From Chloroflexota bacterium (GTDB lineage: Bacteria; Chloroflexota; Dehalococcoidia; Lucifugimonadales; Lucifugimonadaceae): DNA of 11,964 bases. Shown here in pieces: positions 1 through 7,548 of the stretch (the stretch's first letter is position 1; each line of letters begins with the position of its first letter). The notes beneath the pieces were generated by a model, which saw only the letters and a list, made by a program, of their open reading frames with translations, was not told the DNA's origin and did no database searches. The stretch spans positions 1 to 11,964 of the forward strand of contig VXTA01000337.1 in the NCBI GenBank assembly GCA_009837685.1. Reading direction: 5' to 3'. Position numbers and translations under genes: made by a program.

Positions 1-1644
1 GACTATGAAATCTACATCGAGCACTTTGCATTGAATCGGAATGGGCAAGCACCCAAGGGTTGGAACGATTACCGCAATGGCGTAGAGTGGAAACGAAGCA
101 TCCATAACCAACATAAGACGACGTTAATCGAAACCTACAGTTGGCAACGTTCCGAAGGCATCCTCCAAGAATCACTCCGTAATGAACTCGAATCGCAGGG
201 CGTCAAGTTTCGTAGCGTGCCGATCAAAGACCTCCTACAGAAACTTGCTGAATGGGTTGTAACGTGGCTCGCTCGTCTGTTGGTCAAATTTCTGAATCAC
301 GTCAGAACTAACGACATTTCTGCCGATGAGCTACGGAAACGGGCAAACTCAGGAGTCACCAATGTTCGACAAGCGGCATTTTTGAGACTGTTCGAGAAAA
401 TTCGGGACCGCTATGAAGGCGCGCTCAGAACGGATCAAACTCTTGACTTTTACGATCTCATTAATCGAGCTTCGGATTTGATTCGCAACGGGCGATCCAA
501 CAAGTCATATCGTTACGTGCTCGTTGATGAGTTTCAGGACATCTCAGCTGGACGAATGGGGTTGTTGCGATCGCTGAGTACACCTGACACTGCGTATTAT
601 CTTGTAGGCGACGACTGGCAATCGATCAACAGGTTTGCTGGGAGCGACGTTAGCCTATTGCGTAACTGTGGACAGCATCTCGGTTTTACTCAAACTAGGG
701 AGTTGAGCCAGACGTTCCGGTATGGCAAAGGCATTCTAGATCCGGCCTCGCAGTTCGTTCGCAAGAATCCGATACAGACGCAGAGGGTGATGAAACCGAC
801 GGTCGCCCAAGTTGATGATGGAATCTCAATCATCGCATCGGCAGAAAACGAAAACGGACATCAAGTTGACGGACTTCACATTGCACTAGACGATATATCG
901 GGCAGGGTTGGCACTATCAATCAATCAGATTGCAACGTCCTAGTCCTTGGCAGGTATTGGTTCAACAATCCTGATTTGCCGCCGAATGGGAGGTGCCATG
1001 GACATCTAAGCGTCCGATACAGCACCGTGCACAGCGCAAAGGGACAAGAGGCCGACTATGTGATTGTCTTGGGGCTTAAGAGTGCCCGTTTGGGATTCCC
1101 ATGCAAGATTGAAGATGATCCGCTCCTGCAACTCGTTATGCCGCCTTCAGAGGAGGGGGAGTTGCGATTCTCGGAAGAGAGGCGACTGTTCTATGTTGCC
1201 CTCACGCGCGCGCGCCGTGGCGCATATTTGATAGTCGATCCAGATCGTCCGTCGGAGTTTGTCAAAGAATTGCGGGCTGAGCATAGGCTGCGCCGGTATG
1301 GTGAGATTTCCGATGACCTACGTCCTGCATGCCCTAACTGCGGCACTGGGAAATTAAAGGAGTCACAGAGTGGACAGAATCTCCGTTGCACCAATTTTCC
1401 TTCGTGCACTCACCTTGCGCCGTGTTGCGAATATTGTGATGATGGTTTCACGGTAATTTCAGGCGCCGGCGAAAGCGAGTGTACCAACGAAGGTTGCGAT
1501 AATCCCGCATCGGCATGTCCAAAATGCCGTACCGGCGTTCTGAGCCAGCGAAACGGCAGGCATGGTCCGTTTTGGGGTTGTACCAATTATTGGGCAGAAC
1601 CGCCTTGTGAATTTACTCTTGATTTCGCCAGCCAGTATTCGTGA
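1..1644 (+). CDS. UvrD/HelD-like superfamily 1 DNA helicase with C-terminal zinc ribbons (5' partial)
   Basis: The reading frame is open from base 1 and ends at TGA 1642-1644, so the start and the N-terminal Walker A motif lie outside the window. What remains shows SF1A helicase motifs in order: motif II DEFQD (526-540), motif III GDDWQSINRF (about 607-636), motif IV QTFRYG (about 709-726), motif V STVHSAKGQE (1021-1050) and motif VI EERRLFYVALTRA (1174-1212). The early segment (WKRSIH...TTLIETYSWQ) resembles helicase IV (HelD). From 1330 to 1608 there are three CxxC-type zinc ribbons like the C4 fingers of topoisomerase I: CPNC with CTNFPSC, CEYC with CTNEGC, and CPKC with CTNYWAEPPC. The expected role is ATP-driven 3'-5' DNA unwinding in repair or recombination, with the ribbons binding DNA. 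The gene converges on the aldolase gene 33 bases away. The TTG at 31 is an internal codon, not the start. The family call is firm; the exact subfamily is less sure. Confidence 0.9.
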   Translation, partial: DYEIYIEHFALNRNGQAPKGWNDYRNGVEWKRSIHNQHKTTLIETYSWQRSEGILQESLRNELESQGVKFRSVPIKDLLQKLAEWVVTWLARLLVKFLNHVRTNDISADELRKRANSGVTNVRQAAFLRLFEKIRDRYEGALRTDQTLDFYDLINRASDLIRNGRSNKSYRYVLVDEFQDISAGRMGLLRSLSTPDTAYYLVGDDWQSINRFAGSDVSLLRNCGQHLGFTQTRELSQTFRYGKGILDPASQFVRKNPIQTQRVMKPTVAQVDDGISIIASAENENGHQVDGLHIALDDISGRVGTINQSDCNVLVLGRYWFNNPDLPPNGRCHGHLSVRYSTVHSAKGQEADYVIVLGLKSARLGFPCKIEDDPLLQLVMPPSEEGELRFSEERRLFYVALTRARRGAYLIVDPDRPSEFVKELRAEHRLRRYGEISDDLRPACPNCGTGKLKESQSGQNLRCTNFPSCTHLAPCCEYCDDGFTVISGAGESECTNEGCDNPASACPKCRTGVLSQRNGRHGPFWGCTNYWAEPPCEFTLDFASQYS

Positions 1645-1677
1645 GTGTTGGGCTGAACCGCAGATTGTTATGTTGCT

Positions 1678-2436
1678 CTAACCCCGCGCTCCCTCGAGAT
1701 ACGCCCGTGCCTCCGCCAGCAGGAAGCGAGAGGCACCGCTGACGATCCACTTAACACCGCGTTCGTGCCAGAACTGTGCTTGTTCGACAGTGACACCTAG
1801 GGTGCCGGAGATTTTGCCAGCATCGTGGGTTTTCTTGACGAGGGTTTCGATCTCAGAAACGACTTCGGGGTGGGAGATCTGTCCGGGGTAGCCCATGTTG
1901 AGTGATAGGTCGCCGGGGCCGAAGAAGATGCAGTCGGCGTTTTCGACAGCGATAATCTCGTCGGCGTTCTCGATGCTCTCAGGCGTCTCGATCTGAAGGC
2001 AGACGAAAGTCTCTTCGTTGGCTTGTTTGACGTATTCGGCTTGGTCTTGAATGCCGAACATTGCGCTGCGTCCAGAAAATCCGCCGCGTTTGCCAACGGG
2101 CGGGTATTTGACGGCGTCGACGACGGCGCGGCCTTGTTCGCCGTTGTTGATGAGCGGGATCATGACGCCTTGCGCGCCGCCTTCGAGGTAGCGCTGAATG
2201 TGTTGCTGGTCGTTCATGCCGATACGGACTATGGGTGTCGTGCCGGAAAGTTCGGCGGCACGAATCATGTTTTCCGCGGTCTCATAGTCCATGATGCCGT
2301 GTTCGCAGTCGATCACGACGAAGTCGAAACCGGCCCAACCCATGAGTTCGACCAATGCGGGAGCAGGCCATCCGACGAACGGACCGAGGGTGGTTCCGCC
2401 GTCGAGCATCTTTCGCTTCATGGTGTTGGTTCGCAT
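1678..2436 (-). CDS. HpcH/HpaI family aldolase (class II pyruvate-type aldolase)
   Basis: This 252-residue protein has the usual length of the HpcH/HpaI family, metal-dependent TIM-barrel enzymes that join or split pyruvate and an aldehyde (for example 2-dehydro-3-deoxyglucarate or 4-hydroxy-2-oxoheptanedioate aldolase). Visible family marks are DCEHG at 43-47 (His46 matches the catalytic His of HpaI), VRIG with Arg71, the metal ligand Glu150 in QIETPESIENADEI, and Asp176 in FGPGDLS. The start is ATG at 2436, preceded by GGAG (2447-2444) at 7 bases, the best ribosome site in the leftward block. A second ATG five codons in is possible but less well placed. It is the last gene of the block, 38 bases after tmk. 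The true substrate cannot be read from the sequence. The family call is firm. Confidence 0.9.
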   Translation of the reverse strand: MRTNTMKRKMLDGGTTLGPFVGWPAPALVELMGWAGFDFVVIDCEHGIMDYETAENMIRAAELSGTTPIVRIGMNDQQHIQRYLEGGAQGVMIPLINNGEQGRAVVDAVKYPPVGKRGGFSGRSAMFGIQDQAEYVKQANEETFVCLQIETPESIENADEIIAVENADCIFFGPGDLSLNMGYPGQISHPEVVSEIETLVKKTHDAGKISGTLGVTVEQAQFWHERGVKWIVSGASRFLLAEARAYLEGARG

Positions 2437-2443
2437 TGGGAGT

Positions 2444-2447
2444 CTCC
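2444..2447 (-). promoter_or_regulatory. Ribosome binding site of the aldolase gene
   Basis: GGAG lies 7 bases before the ATG at 2436 on the minus strand. It supports that start over the in-frame ATG at 2421, and it is the clearest Shine-Dalgarno in the leftward block. Confidence 0.55.
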
Positions 2448-2474
2448 GGGCTCGTGTATTCGCGATGTTTCAGG

Positions 2475-3128
2475 TTAATTCAAATCGAAGAATTCAGAGA
2501 CATGATGCCAGACATCTTCGGCAACCTCGTTCGGATTTCGAGCAGCGTCGATTTCGATCCATCTGCTAGGTTCGCGATTGGCGAGTTCGCGGTAGCCACG
2601 ACGGACGCTGCGGTGGAAACGCATCGGTAGTTCCTCGAAACGGCGTTGGGTTTCACCGGTGGAGTCGTCTTCAGCGTCGCGCCGGCCGAGTCCGGTTTCG
2701 GGTGTCACGTCGAGCAAGATGGTTAGGTCGGGCGCGACCTCGTTGGTTGCTAGTTCGTTGGCGTGGCGGAGGCGGTCTAGGTTGAGATTGCCGCCATAGC
2801 CTTGGTAGGCAATCGTGGAGTCGGAGAAACGGTCGCCGATCACCGTGGTGCCGTTATTCAATTCAGGAACAATAACATCGTGCATGAGTTGTGCACGGGC
2901 GGCCATAAAGAGCAGGGCGTCGGCCGCCGGAACGTTGTTGCTCTGCGATTTGATGATGTCTCGAACTTGCTCTCCGAGACGGGTCGTGCCGGGTTCACGG
3001 ACGACCAAGACAGGCAGGTTGAGGCTCTCTAGGCGCTGCCTGAGCAGCTCAACCTGTGTGGTTTTGCCTGCGCCTTCGCCGCCTTCGAAAGAGATGAATG
3101 GCGCTTTGTGAACCGACCTGCGCGGCAT
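2475..3128 (-). CDS. tmk: Thymidylate kinase (dTMP kinase)
   Basis: This 217-residue protein phosphorylates dTMP to dTDP with ATP in the cytoplasm, an essential step to dTTP. The P-loop is FEGGEGAGKTT (14-24). REPG at 44-47 binds substrate, DR at 99-100 sits in GDRFSDSTIAYQG, and an Arg-rich lid segment runs from about 149 to 163, followed by RFHRSVRRGYREL. These are standard bacterial TMPK marks, and the length is typical (about 200-215). REPGTT replaces the more usual REPGGT. The start is ATG at 3128, which leaves a short basic leader (MPRRSVHKAP) before the first strand. No good Shine-Dalgarno is visible upstream. It lies 36 bases after the ATPase-R3H gene and 38 bases before the aldolase gene, so it is probably co-transcribed with both. 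Confidence 0.95.
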   Translation of the reverse strand: MPRRSVHKAPFISFEGGEGAGKTTQVELLRQRLESLNLPVLVVREPGTTRLGEQVRDIIKSQSNNVPAADALLFMAARAQLMHDVIVPELNNGTTVIGDRFSDSTIAYQGYGGNLNLDRLRHANELATNEVAPDLTILLDVTPETGLGRRDAEDDSTGETQRRFEELPMRFHRSVRRGYRELANREPSRWIEIDAARNPNEVAEDVWHHVSEFFDLN

Positions 3129-3164
3129 GGTGAGGATACCGAGTCTATGCCGTCTTTGTGCGGA

Positions 3165-4958
3165 TCATCGCCGCCTGCGACGGATGATGACGTGACGGTT
3201 TGGTTCGTGGCCAGTGCTGGCAGATCCAACGTTGTATCGGGCGGCCAAAGCGTGCTGCAGTCGTCGGATGTGAGCGGATTGTGCCGAGAGGTTGATCTTG
3301 CGATCGCCGCTCAAGACGCGTTCAACGGCGCGTTCCGCTTCCTCGAGCGCTTCTTCTACGATGTATTCGTCTTCGGGCGACCCGCTCGATTTGCCGTTGG
3401 CAAATCCCGGACGCTCAATTTCGAATCGGCTCAAGAACTGTTCAATCTGTTCGCGAGTGCTTCGCCGAAGGACGTAGACCGGAACGCCGTCGCGTTCGGC
3501 GCGTTTGACGGCTGGCGGTCGTCGGCCGTACTGAAGTTTGGTTGTGACGAGCACGTCGGCATCGGCGGCGGACTCCGAGAGTGCGACCGGTACGCCCATA
3601 GCTCGGATGCCGGATCTCAAGGTTTCACGAGGGACGCCGAACGGATGCACGCGGATGGGAGGGTGATCGGGCAACGTGTCTTCATCGTTGGATGCTGATT
3701 TATTCCGCTTAACACCGTTCCCGTTGCGATTCTCGGGGCCATCCGATTGGTCGTACGAACGACGCGGCGAACGGACGGAGTTGAGATCGAAGGCGGCGGT
3801 TTCAAACCCGTCTTCGGATTCCATGGCGTCTTCAACCTGAGATTCGACGGAACCGTCTTCCTTGAGTCGGCGCATTTCTAACGGGACTTGGAGACCGCGG
3901 AGCATTCGATCCACTGCTCTTCCGACATCGTTGTGGACGCCTAAGTAGTAACGCTCTCGCATCTCGACAACGACATCGAAAGTCGGCGTGTGCTTGCGTT
4001 CGAGAACAGTTTTCTGCGTTCGCCGCCGCCGCGCTTCGATGTCGCCGAGAGTTACGGCTTGAGTACCGCCTACGAGGTCGGACAGAGTCGGGTTGCTAAT
4101 GACGTTGCCCAAGGTGTTGCCATGTGCGGTGGCGACTAACTGGACGCCGCGTTCGGCGATGGTACGTGCAGCGATGGCTTCTAACTCGGTGCCGATTTCG
4201 TCGATGACGACGACTTCGGGCATGTGGTTCTCGACAGCTTCGATCATTATTCGGTGCTGCAACTCAGTGTTGGGCACCTGCATTCTGCGCGCCCGCCCGA
4301 TTGCAGGATGGGCTACTGCGCCGTCGCCGCCGATTTCATTGGAGGTGTCGACGATTACGACGCGTCGCGAGGCATCGTCGGCGAGAACCCGAGCAACTTC
4401 TCGCAGAATGGTGGTTTTGCCGACACCGGGTCGGCCTAGGATGAGGACGCTGCGGCCCGATTCGATTAGGTCTTGGATCAGGCGCACTGTGCCGAACACG
4501 GCGCGACCGACGCGGCAGGTCAAACCGACGGGATTGCCTTCGCGATCGCGTATGACGGAGAAGCGATGCAGGGTCCGTTCAATGCCAGCGCGGTTATCGT
4601 CACCGAAACGTCCGAGTCCTGCAATGACGCCAGCGATATCTTCCCTGGTTACCTCATCGTCGCTCAACACGATCGAGCCATCGACAAAACGTGCTTCTGG
4701 AACGCGGCCGAGATCGACTATAACTTCGAGGAGACTGGACATATCGTGTCGTTCACCTATGTTTTCGTCGAGGCCCGCGCAGAATGATTCGGGCAAGACG
4801 TTGAGGAACGCGTCCATGTCGTCGACCACGTGACGTTGGTTCAGATTTGAGGCGGTGTTCAGGGTCCCGTTGGTTTGGATTGTTTCTATTTGTTCGTTGG
4901 TGCTGATATCAACCATGATATGCGCGGACGCGTCCCGGTCGAAGTTTCCTGGTGCCAC
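3165..4958 (-). CDS. Ycf45/SpoIIIAA-like P-loop ATPase with C-terminal R3H nucleic-acid-binding domain
   Basis: This 597-residue protein is very like the Ycf45 family of cyanobacteria, plastids and Chloroflexi, relatives of the sporulation ATPase SpoIIIAA. Residues about 45-165 form the N-terminal region. The ATPase core follows, with Walker A GRPGVGKTT (175-183), a conserved TSNEIGGDG stretch (205-213), Walker B VVVIDEIG (249-256) and the family signatures ATAHGN (276-281) and LSDLVGG (292-298). Residues about 370-430 are a charged, probably disordered linker. Residues about 432-515 form the conserved C-terminal Ycf45 region (VHPFG, then GVPVYVLRRST). The end carries an R3H domain (about 550-593) with Arg565-x3-His569 and STGHEPNRHVII. 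Expected role: ATP-dependent action on single-stranded nucleic acid; the function is not settled for the family. The GTG at 4958 is one possible start. The ATG at 4916 (residue 15) is equally plausible, and neither has a good Shine-Dalgarno. Confidence 0.9.
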   Translation of the reverse strand: MAPGNFDRDASAHIMVDISTNEQIETIQTNGTLNTASNLNQRHVVDDMDAFLNVLPESFCAGLDENIGERHDMSSLLEVIVDLGRVPEARFVDGSIVLSDDEVTREDIAGVIAGLGRFGDDNRAGIERTLHRFSVIRDREGNPVGLTCRVGRAVFGTVRLIQDLIESGRSVLILGRPGVGKTTILREVARVLADDASRRVVIVDTSNEIGGDGAVAHPAIGRARRMQVPNTELQHRIMIEAVENHMPEVVVIDEIGTELEAIAARTIAERGVQLVATAHGNTLGNVISNPTLSDLVGGTQAVTLGDIEARRRRTQKTVLERKHTPTFDVVVEMRERYYLGVHNDVGRAVDRMLRGLQVPLEMRRLKEDGSVESQVEDAMESEDGFETAAFDLNSVRSPRRSYDQSDGPENRNGNGVKRNKSASNDEDTLPDHPPIRVHPFGVPRETLRSGIRAMGVPVALSESAADADVLVTTKLQYGRRPPAVKRAERDGVPVYVLRRSTREQIEQFLSRFEIERPGFANGKSSGSPEDEYIVEEALEEAERAVERVLSGDRKINLSAQSAHIRRLQHALAARYNVGSASTGHEPNRHVIIRRRRR

Positions 4959-5042
4959 GTCCCGGGTCGGAAACTCGAGATTGGGAAATCGTCACTGCCG
5001 ACTTGGCGTTGCTTGCGTAGTTGTTGGTTTTCAGAGTCAAAT

Positions 5043-6073
5043 TTAGAGGGATGCGGCGATTAGCGCTGTCACATCCGCAGTGCGGCTCGAGTAACCCCAC
5101 TCGTTGTCGTACCAGCCGACCACTTTGACGAAAGTCCCGGAGCCAGAACCATCCTCCGCGACCACGGCGGTTGAGAGCGCGTCGATGGTGCAGGAGTGTG
5201 GATCGCCGATGTAGTCAGAGGATACGAGCGGTTCGTCGGATACGTGCATCACGCCATTGAGGTCGCCGGATTCGCTGGCTCTGAAGGCATCGTTGACTTC
5301 TTTTGCGGTGACCGATTTTGCAAGTCGAACGGTCAGATCTGTGACCGAACCGGTGATGACCGGTACGCGATATGCCATACCGTCGATCTTTCCAGTTAGC
5401 TCAGGAATCGCGAGAGTAACGGCTTTTGCGGCTCCAGTTGTAGTCGGTATGATGCTGTTGGCGGCGGCCCGGGCGCGTCGGAGATCGCTGTGGACTTGGT
5501 CAAGAATAGCCTGGTCGTTCGTGTATGCATGGATAGTGGACATCAACGCGTGTTCGATGCCGAACGCGTCGTTGAGAACTTTAGCCATCGGGGCAACGCA
5601 GTTGGTGGTGCAAGACGCGTTCGAGATGACGTTGTGCTTTGACGAGTCGTATTGGTCTTCGTTGACGCCAAGGACGATGGTGATATCTTCGTTGGTTGCG
5701 GGTGCGGAGATGATCACCTTCTTGACACCGAATGATAGGTGGCTGGAGGCTTGTCTCGCATCGGTGAAGAAGCCGGTCGATTCGATGACGATTTCGACAT
5801 CAGCATCGTCCCACGGGATTTAGCCGGGTCGCGTTCGGAGAAGACGGTGATTGTCTCTCCGTTGATGACCAAAGATCCGTCAGCTATTTCGACGTCGCCG
5901 TCGTATCTGCCGTAGGTCGAGTCGTACTTGAGGAGGTGCGCTTGCTGTTGCGGGTTTGCGAGGTCGTTAATTGCGACTACTTGCAACTTGTCGGGATGTC
6001 GTTGGCTGATGGTTCGGAAGACTTGCCGTCCGATCCTGCCGAAACCGTTGATACCGATCTTGGTTCTGCTCAT
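5043..6073 (-). CDS. gap: Type I glyceraldehyde-3-phosphate dehydrogenase, split by a one-base frameshift
   Basis: GAPDH interconverts glyceraldehyde-3-phosphate and 1,3-bisphosphoglycerate with NAD and phosphate. The N-terminal frame starts at ATG 6073 with the Rossmann motif INGFGRIGR (8-16) and Asp37 in INDLAN, which fits NAD use. It is in register to Lys85 (ERDPAK), then runs as nonsense to a stop at 5714. The family sequence resumes one base back at 5819 as [18 protein letters not shown] and continues to TAA at 5043-5045. The second part holds SNASCTTNC with catalytic Cys155, [10 protein letters not shown] with His182, the substrate loop DLRRARAAA, and WYDNEWGYS (spliced numbering). The joined protein would be 343 residues, a normal GAPDH length. 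One extra A in the AAA at 5821-5819 would restore the frame. Nothing else is damaged, so a sequencing or assembly error, or a very recent mutation, is likely. It lies between eno and the ATPase-R3H gene. Confidence 0.93.
5819..5821 (-). other. Frameshift site in gap (AAA where AAAA is expected)
   Basis: On the minus strand the bases read GCT AAA TCC CGT GGG. The GAPDH family calls for Ala-Lys-Ile-Pro-Trp, which needs GCT AAA ATC CCG TGG. The protein returns to frame by re-reading the last A of the run. The second frame has a TAA at 5822-5820 immediately before ATC, so the second half cannot be read independently from further upstream. Confidence 0.85.
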
Positions 6074-6162
6074 ATTGTTGGTTCTGTCCCTCGCTGATTG
6101 TAGGTAGTTTCGCTGAACTGATCTTTCGCTAGTTGCAGATTACACCTCGCGGCGAAATCTCG

Positions 6163-7461
6163 TCATGCGGTTTTTATCACGCTCATACCGGCGTATCGGC
6201 CTTTATCGCCCGCCCAATCTTCGATGCGAAGGAGGCGGTTGTATTTGGCAACACGCTCGCTACGTGCGGGTGCGCCAGCTTTGATTTGACCGCATGCCGA
6301 ACCGACCGAGATGTCGGCGATGGTGGTGTCTTCAGTCTCGCCGGAACGGTGGCTGACGACGACTCCGAAATCGGCTTCGCGGGCTCTACGGATAGTGTCG
6401 AGCGTCTCGGTTACGGTTCCGACTTGGTTGGGTTTGATCAAGATCGCGTTGGCGGCTTTTTCGTTGATGCCGCGTTCGAGGAAGGCGGTTTGGGTTACGA
6501 AGAGATCGTCTCCGACGAGTTGGACGCGGTCACCAATGGCTTCGGTGAGGATCTGCCAACCCTCCCAATCGTTTTCGGCGAGACCGTCTTCGACACTGCA
6601 TATGGGGTATTCGGCGCAGAAGGCATCGTATTCATCAGCCATCATTTGCGCGTTGAGTCTGAGCCCCTCACGCTTCATGCTGTAGCGTTTGACCTCAGGG
6701 ACGTAGAACTCGCTGGCCGCCGGGTCGAGAGCGATGAAGATCTCTTCGCCGGGCAGGTATCCCGCGGATTCGATGGCATGCGTTACGTAACCGAGTGCTT
6801 GACGGTTGGTGAGGCCGACGGGTGCAAAACCACCTTCGAGGCCGACGGATGTAGATAGTCCTTCAGACTGGAGAAGTTTTCCGAGTGCTTGGTAGATCTC
6901 GGAACCTGCTCGGAGTGCTTCGGAGAGCGATTCGACGCCCGCGGGCATGACCATGAACTCTTGGAACTCAGTCGATCCCGCCGCGTGTGCCCCGCCGTTG
7001 AATATGTTGAGCATGGGTACCGGGAGGATGTATTTGTCCTCGTTTCCGATGTGGTCAGCTACGAGATCGTAGAGCCATTCCCCTTGGCTGCGGCTCGAGG
7101 CCCGAAGGACGGCCATTGAGATGGCGAGCATAGCGTTTGCGCCGTAACGCGACTTGTTGCCGGTTGCGTCGGCATCGATCATCGCGGCGTCTACAGTGCG
7201 TTGGTCGTTAGCGTCGAGACCTACGACGGCATCGTTCAACGGTCCATTGATGTTGGCAACAGCTTGGAGCACGCCTTTGCCATTGAAGCGTTTCGGATCG
7301 CCGTCACGCAGCTCCCATGCCTCGTTTTCGCCAGTGCTTGCGCCAGAGGGTACGGATGCGCCGTTTCGGGTACCGTCCTCGAGGAGTACCTCGGCATAAA
7401 CCGTGGGGTTGCCCCGGGAGTCGAGTATCTCTTTTCCGCGTACGAATTTGATGTTGCTCAT
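6163..7461 (-). CDS. eno: Enolase (phosphopyruvate hydratase)
   Basis: Enolase converts 2-phosphoglycerate to phosphoenolpyruvate with Mg2+. From ATG 7461 the protein has 432 residues, the family norm, and begins MSNIKFVRGKEILDSRGNPT as enolases do. An open frame extends upstream to 7668, but that part overlaps the LOG gene and has no enolase likeness. Key residues are present: Ser41 loop (SGASTG), His159 in GGAHA, Gln167-Glu168, Glu209, metal ligands Asp246 (ALDP), Glu291 (VEDG) and Asp318 (GDD), catalytic Lys343 (LIKPNQ), SHRSGET at 370-376, and Lys394 (GQIKAG). Unusual changes near the active site are L208 where most bacterial enolases have Asp (GDEGG), and GGAHAAGSTEFQEF where HADNNVDIQEF is common. 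It lies between the LOG gene (79 bases upstream) and gap (89 bases downstream). No clear Shine-Dalgarno is seen. Confidence 0.96.
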   Translation of the reverse strand: MSNIKFVRGKEILDSRGNPTVYAEVLLEDGTRNGASVPSGASTGENEAWELRDGDPKRFNGKGVLQAVANINGPLNDAVVGLDANDQRTVDAAMIDADATGNKSRYGANAMLAISMAVLRASSRSQGEWLYDLVADHIGNEDKYILPVPMLNIFNGGAHAAGSTEFQEFMVMPAGVESLSEALRAGSEIYQALGKLLQSEGLSTSVGLEGGFAPVGLTNRQALGYVTHAIESAGYLPGEEIFIALDPAASEFYVPEVKRYSMKREGLRLNAQMMADEYDAFCAEYPICSVEDGLAENDWEGWQILTEAIGDRVQLVGDDLFVTQTAFLERGINEKAANAILIKPNQVGTVTETLDTIRRAREADFGVVVSHRSGETEDTTIADISVGSACGQIKAGAPARSERVAKYNRLLRIEDWAGDKGRYAGMSVIKTA

Positions 7462-7525
7462 TCTCAACAAGTTTGCAATATGAATGCGCGATTCTGTTAA
7501 CGCGCTTGCGGGATTAAAGCTAACG

Positions 7526-7548
7526 GAGACCTGATGCGGATCAGGCTC
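7526..7548 (-). other. Intercistronic hairpin between the LOG gene and eno
   Basis: CCTGAT (7530-7535), loop GCGG and ATCAGG (7540-7545) form a perfect 6-bp stem. GAG (7526-7528) and CTC (7546-7548) extend it to 9 bp with one bulged A. It covers the stop codon of the LOG gene (7543-7541). No T-run follows on the minus strand, so it is a poor intrinsic terminator. It may be an mRNA stability or processing element ahead of eno. Confidence 0.4.

Noticed and set aside
1645..1677. Bidirectional terminator between the convergent helicase and aldolase genes
   Set aside because: I could not find a convincing stem with a T-run in these 33 bases.
2023..2478. 151-codon open frame on the + strand
   Set aside because: Antisense to the aldolase gene, which has clear active-site residues.
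3108..3698. 196-codon open frame on the + strand
   Set aside because: Antisense to the R3H end of the ATPase gene, with no recognisable domain.
4093..4833. 246-codon open frame on the + strand
   Set aside because: It lies wholly antisense to the ATPase-R3H gene. It is rich in Arg/Ser/Thr and of low complexity, with no recognisable motif; the minus-strand frame shows clear ATPase motifs.
4959..5042. Promoter or small gene between gap and the ATPase-R3H gene
   Set aside because: No convincing -35/-10 pair, hairpin or coding signal in the 84 bases; it is a simple intercistronic gap.
5819..5824. Programmed -1 frameshift in gap
   Set aside because: There is no X-XXY-YYZ slippery heptamer and no reason known for recoding in GAPDH. 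A missing A is simpler.
6133..6858. 241-codon open frame on the + strand
   Set aside because: Antisense shadow of the enolase gene. The minus-strand frame carries the complete enolase signature.
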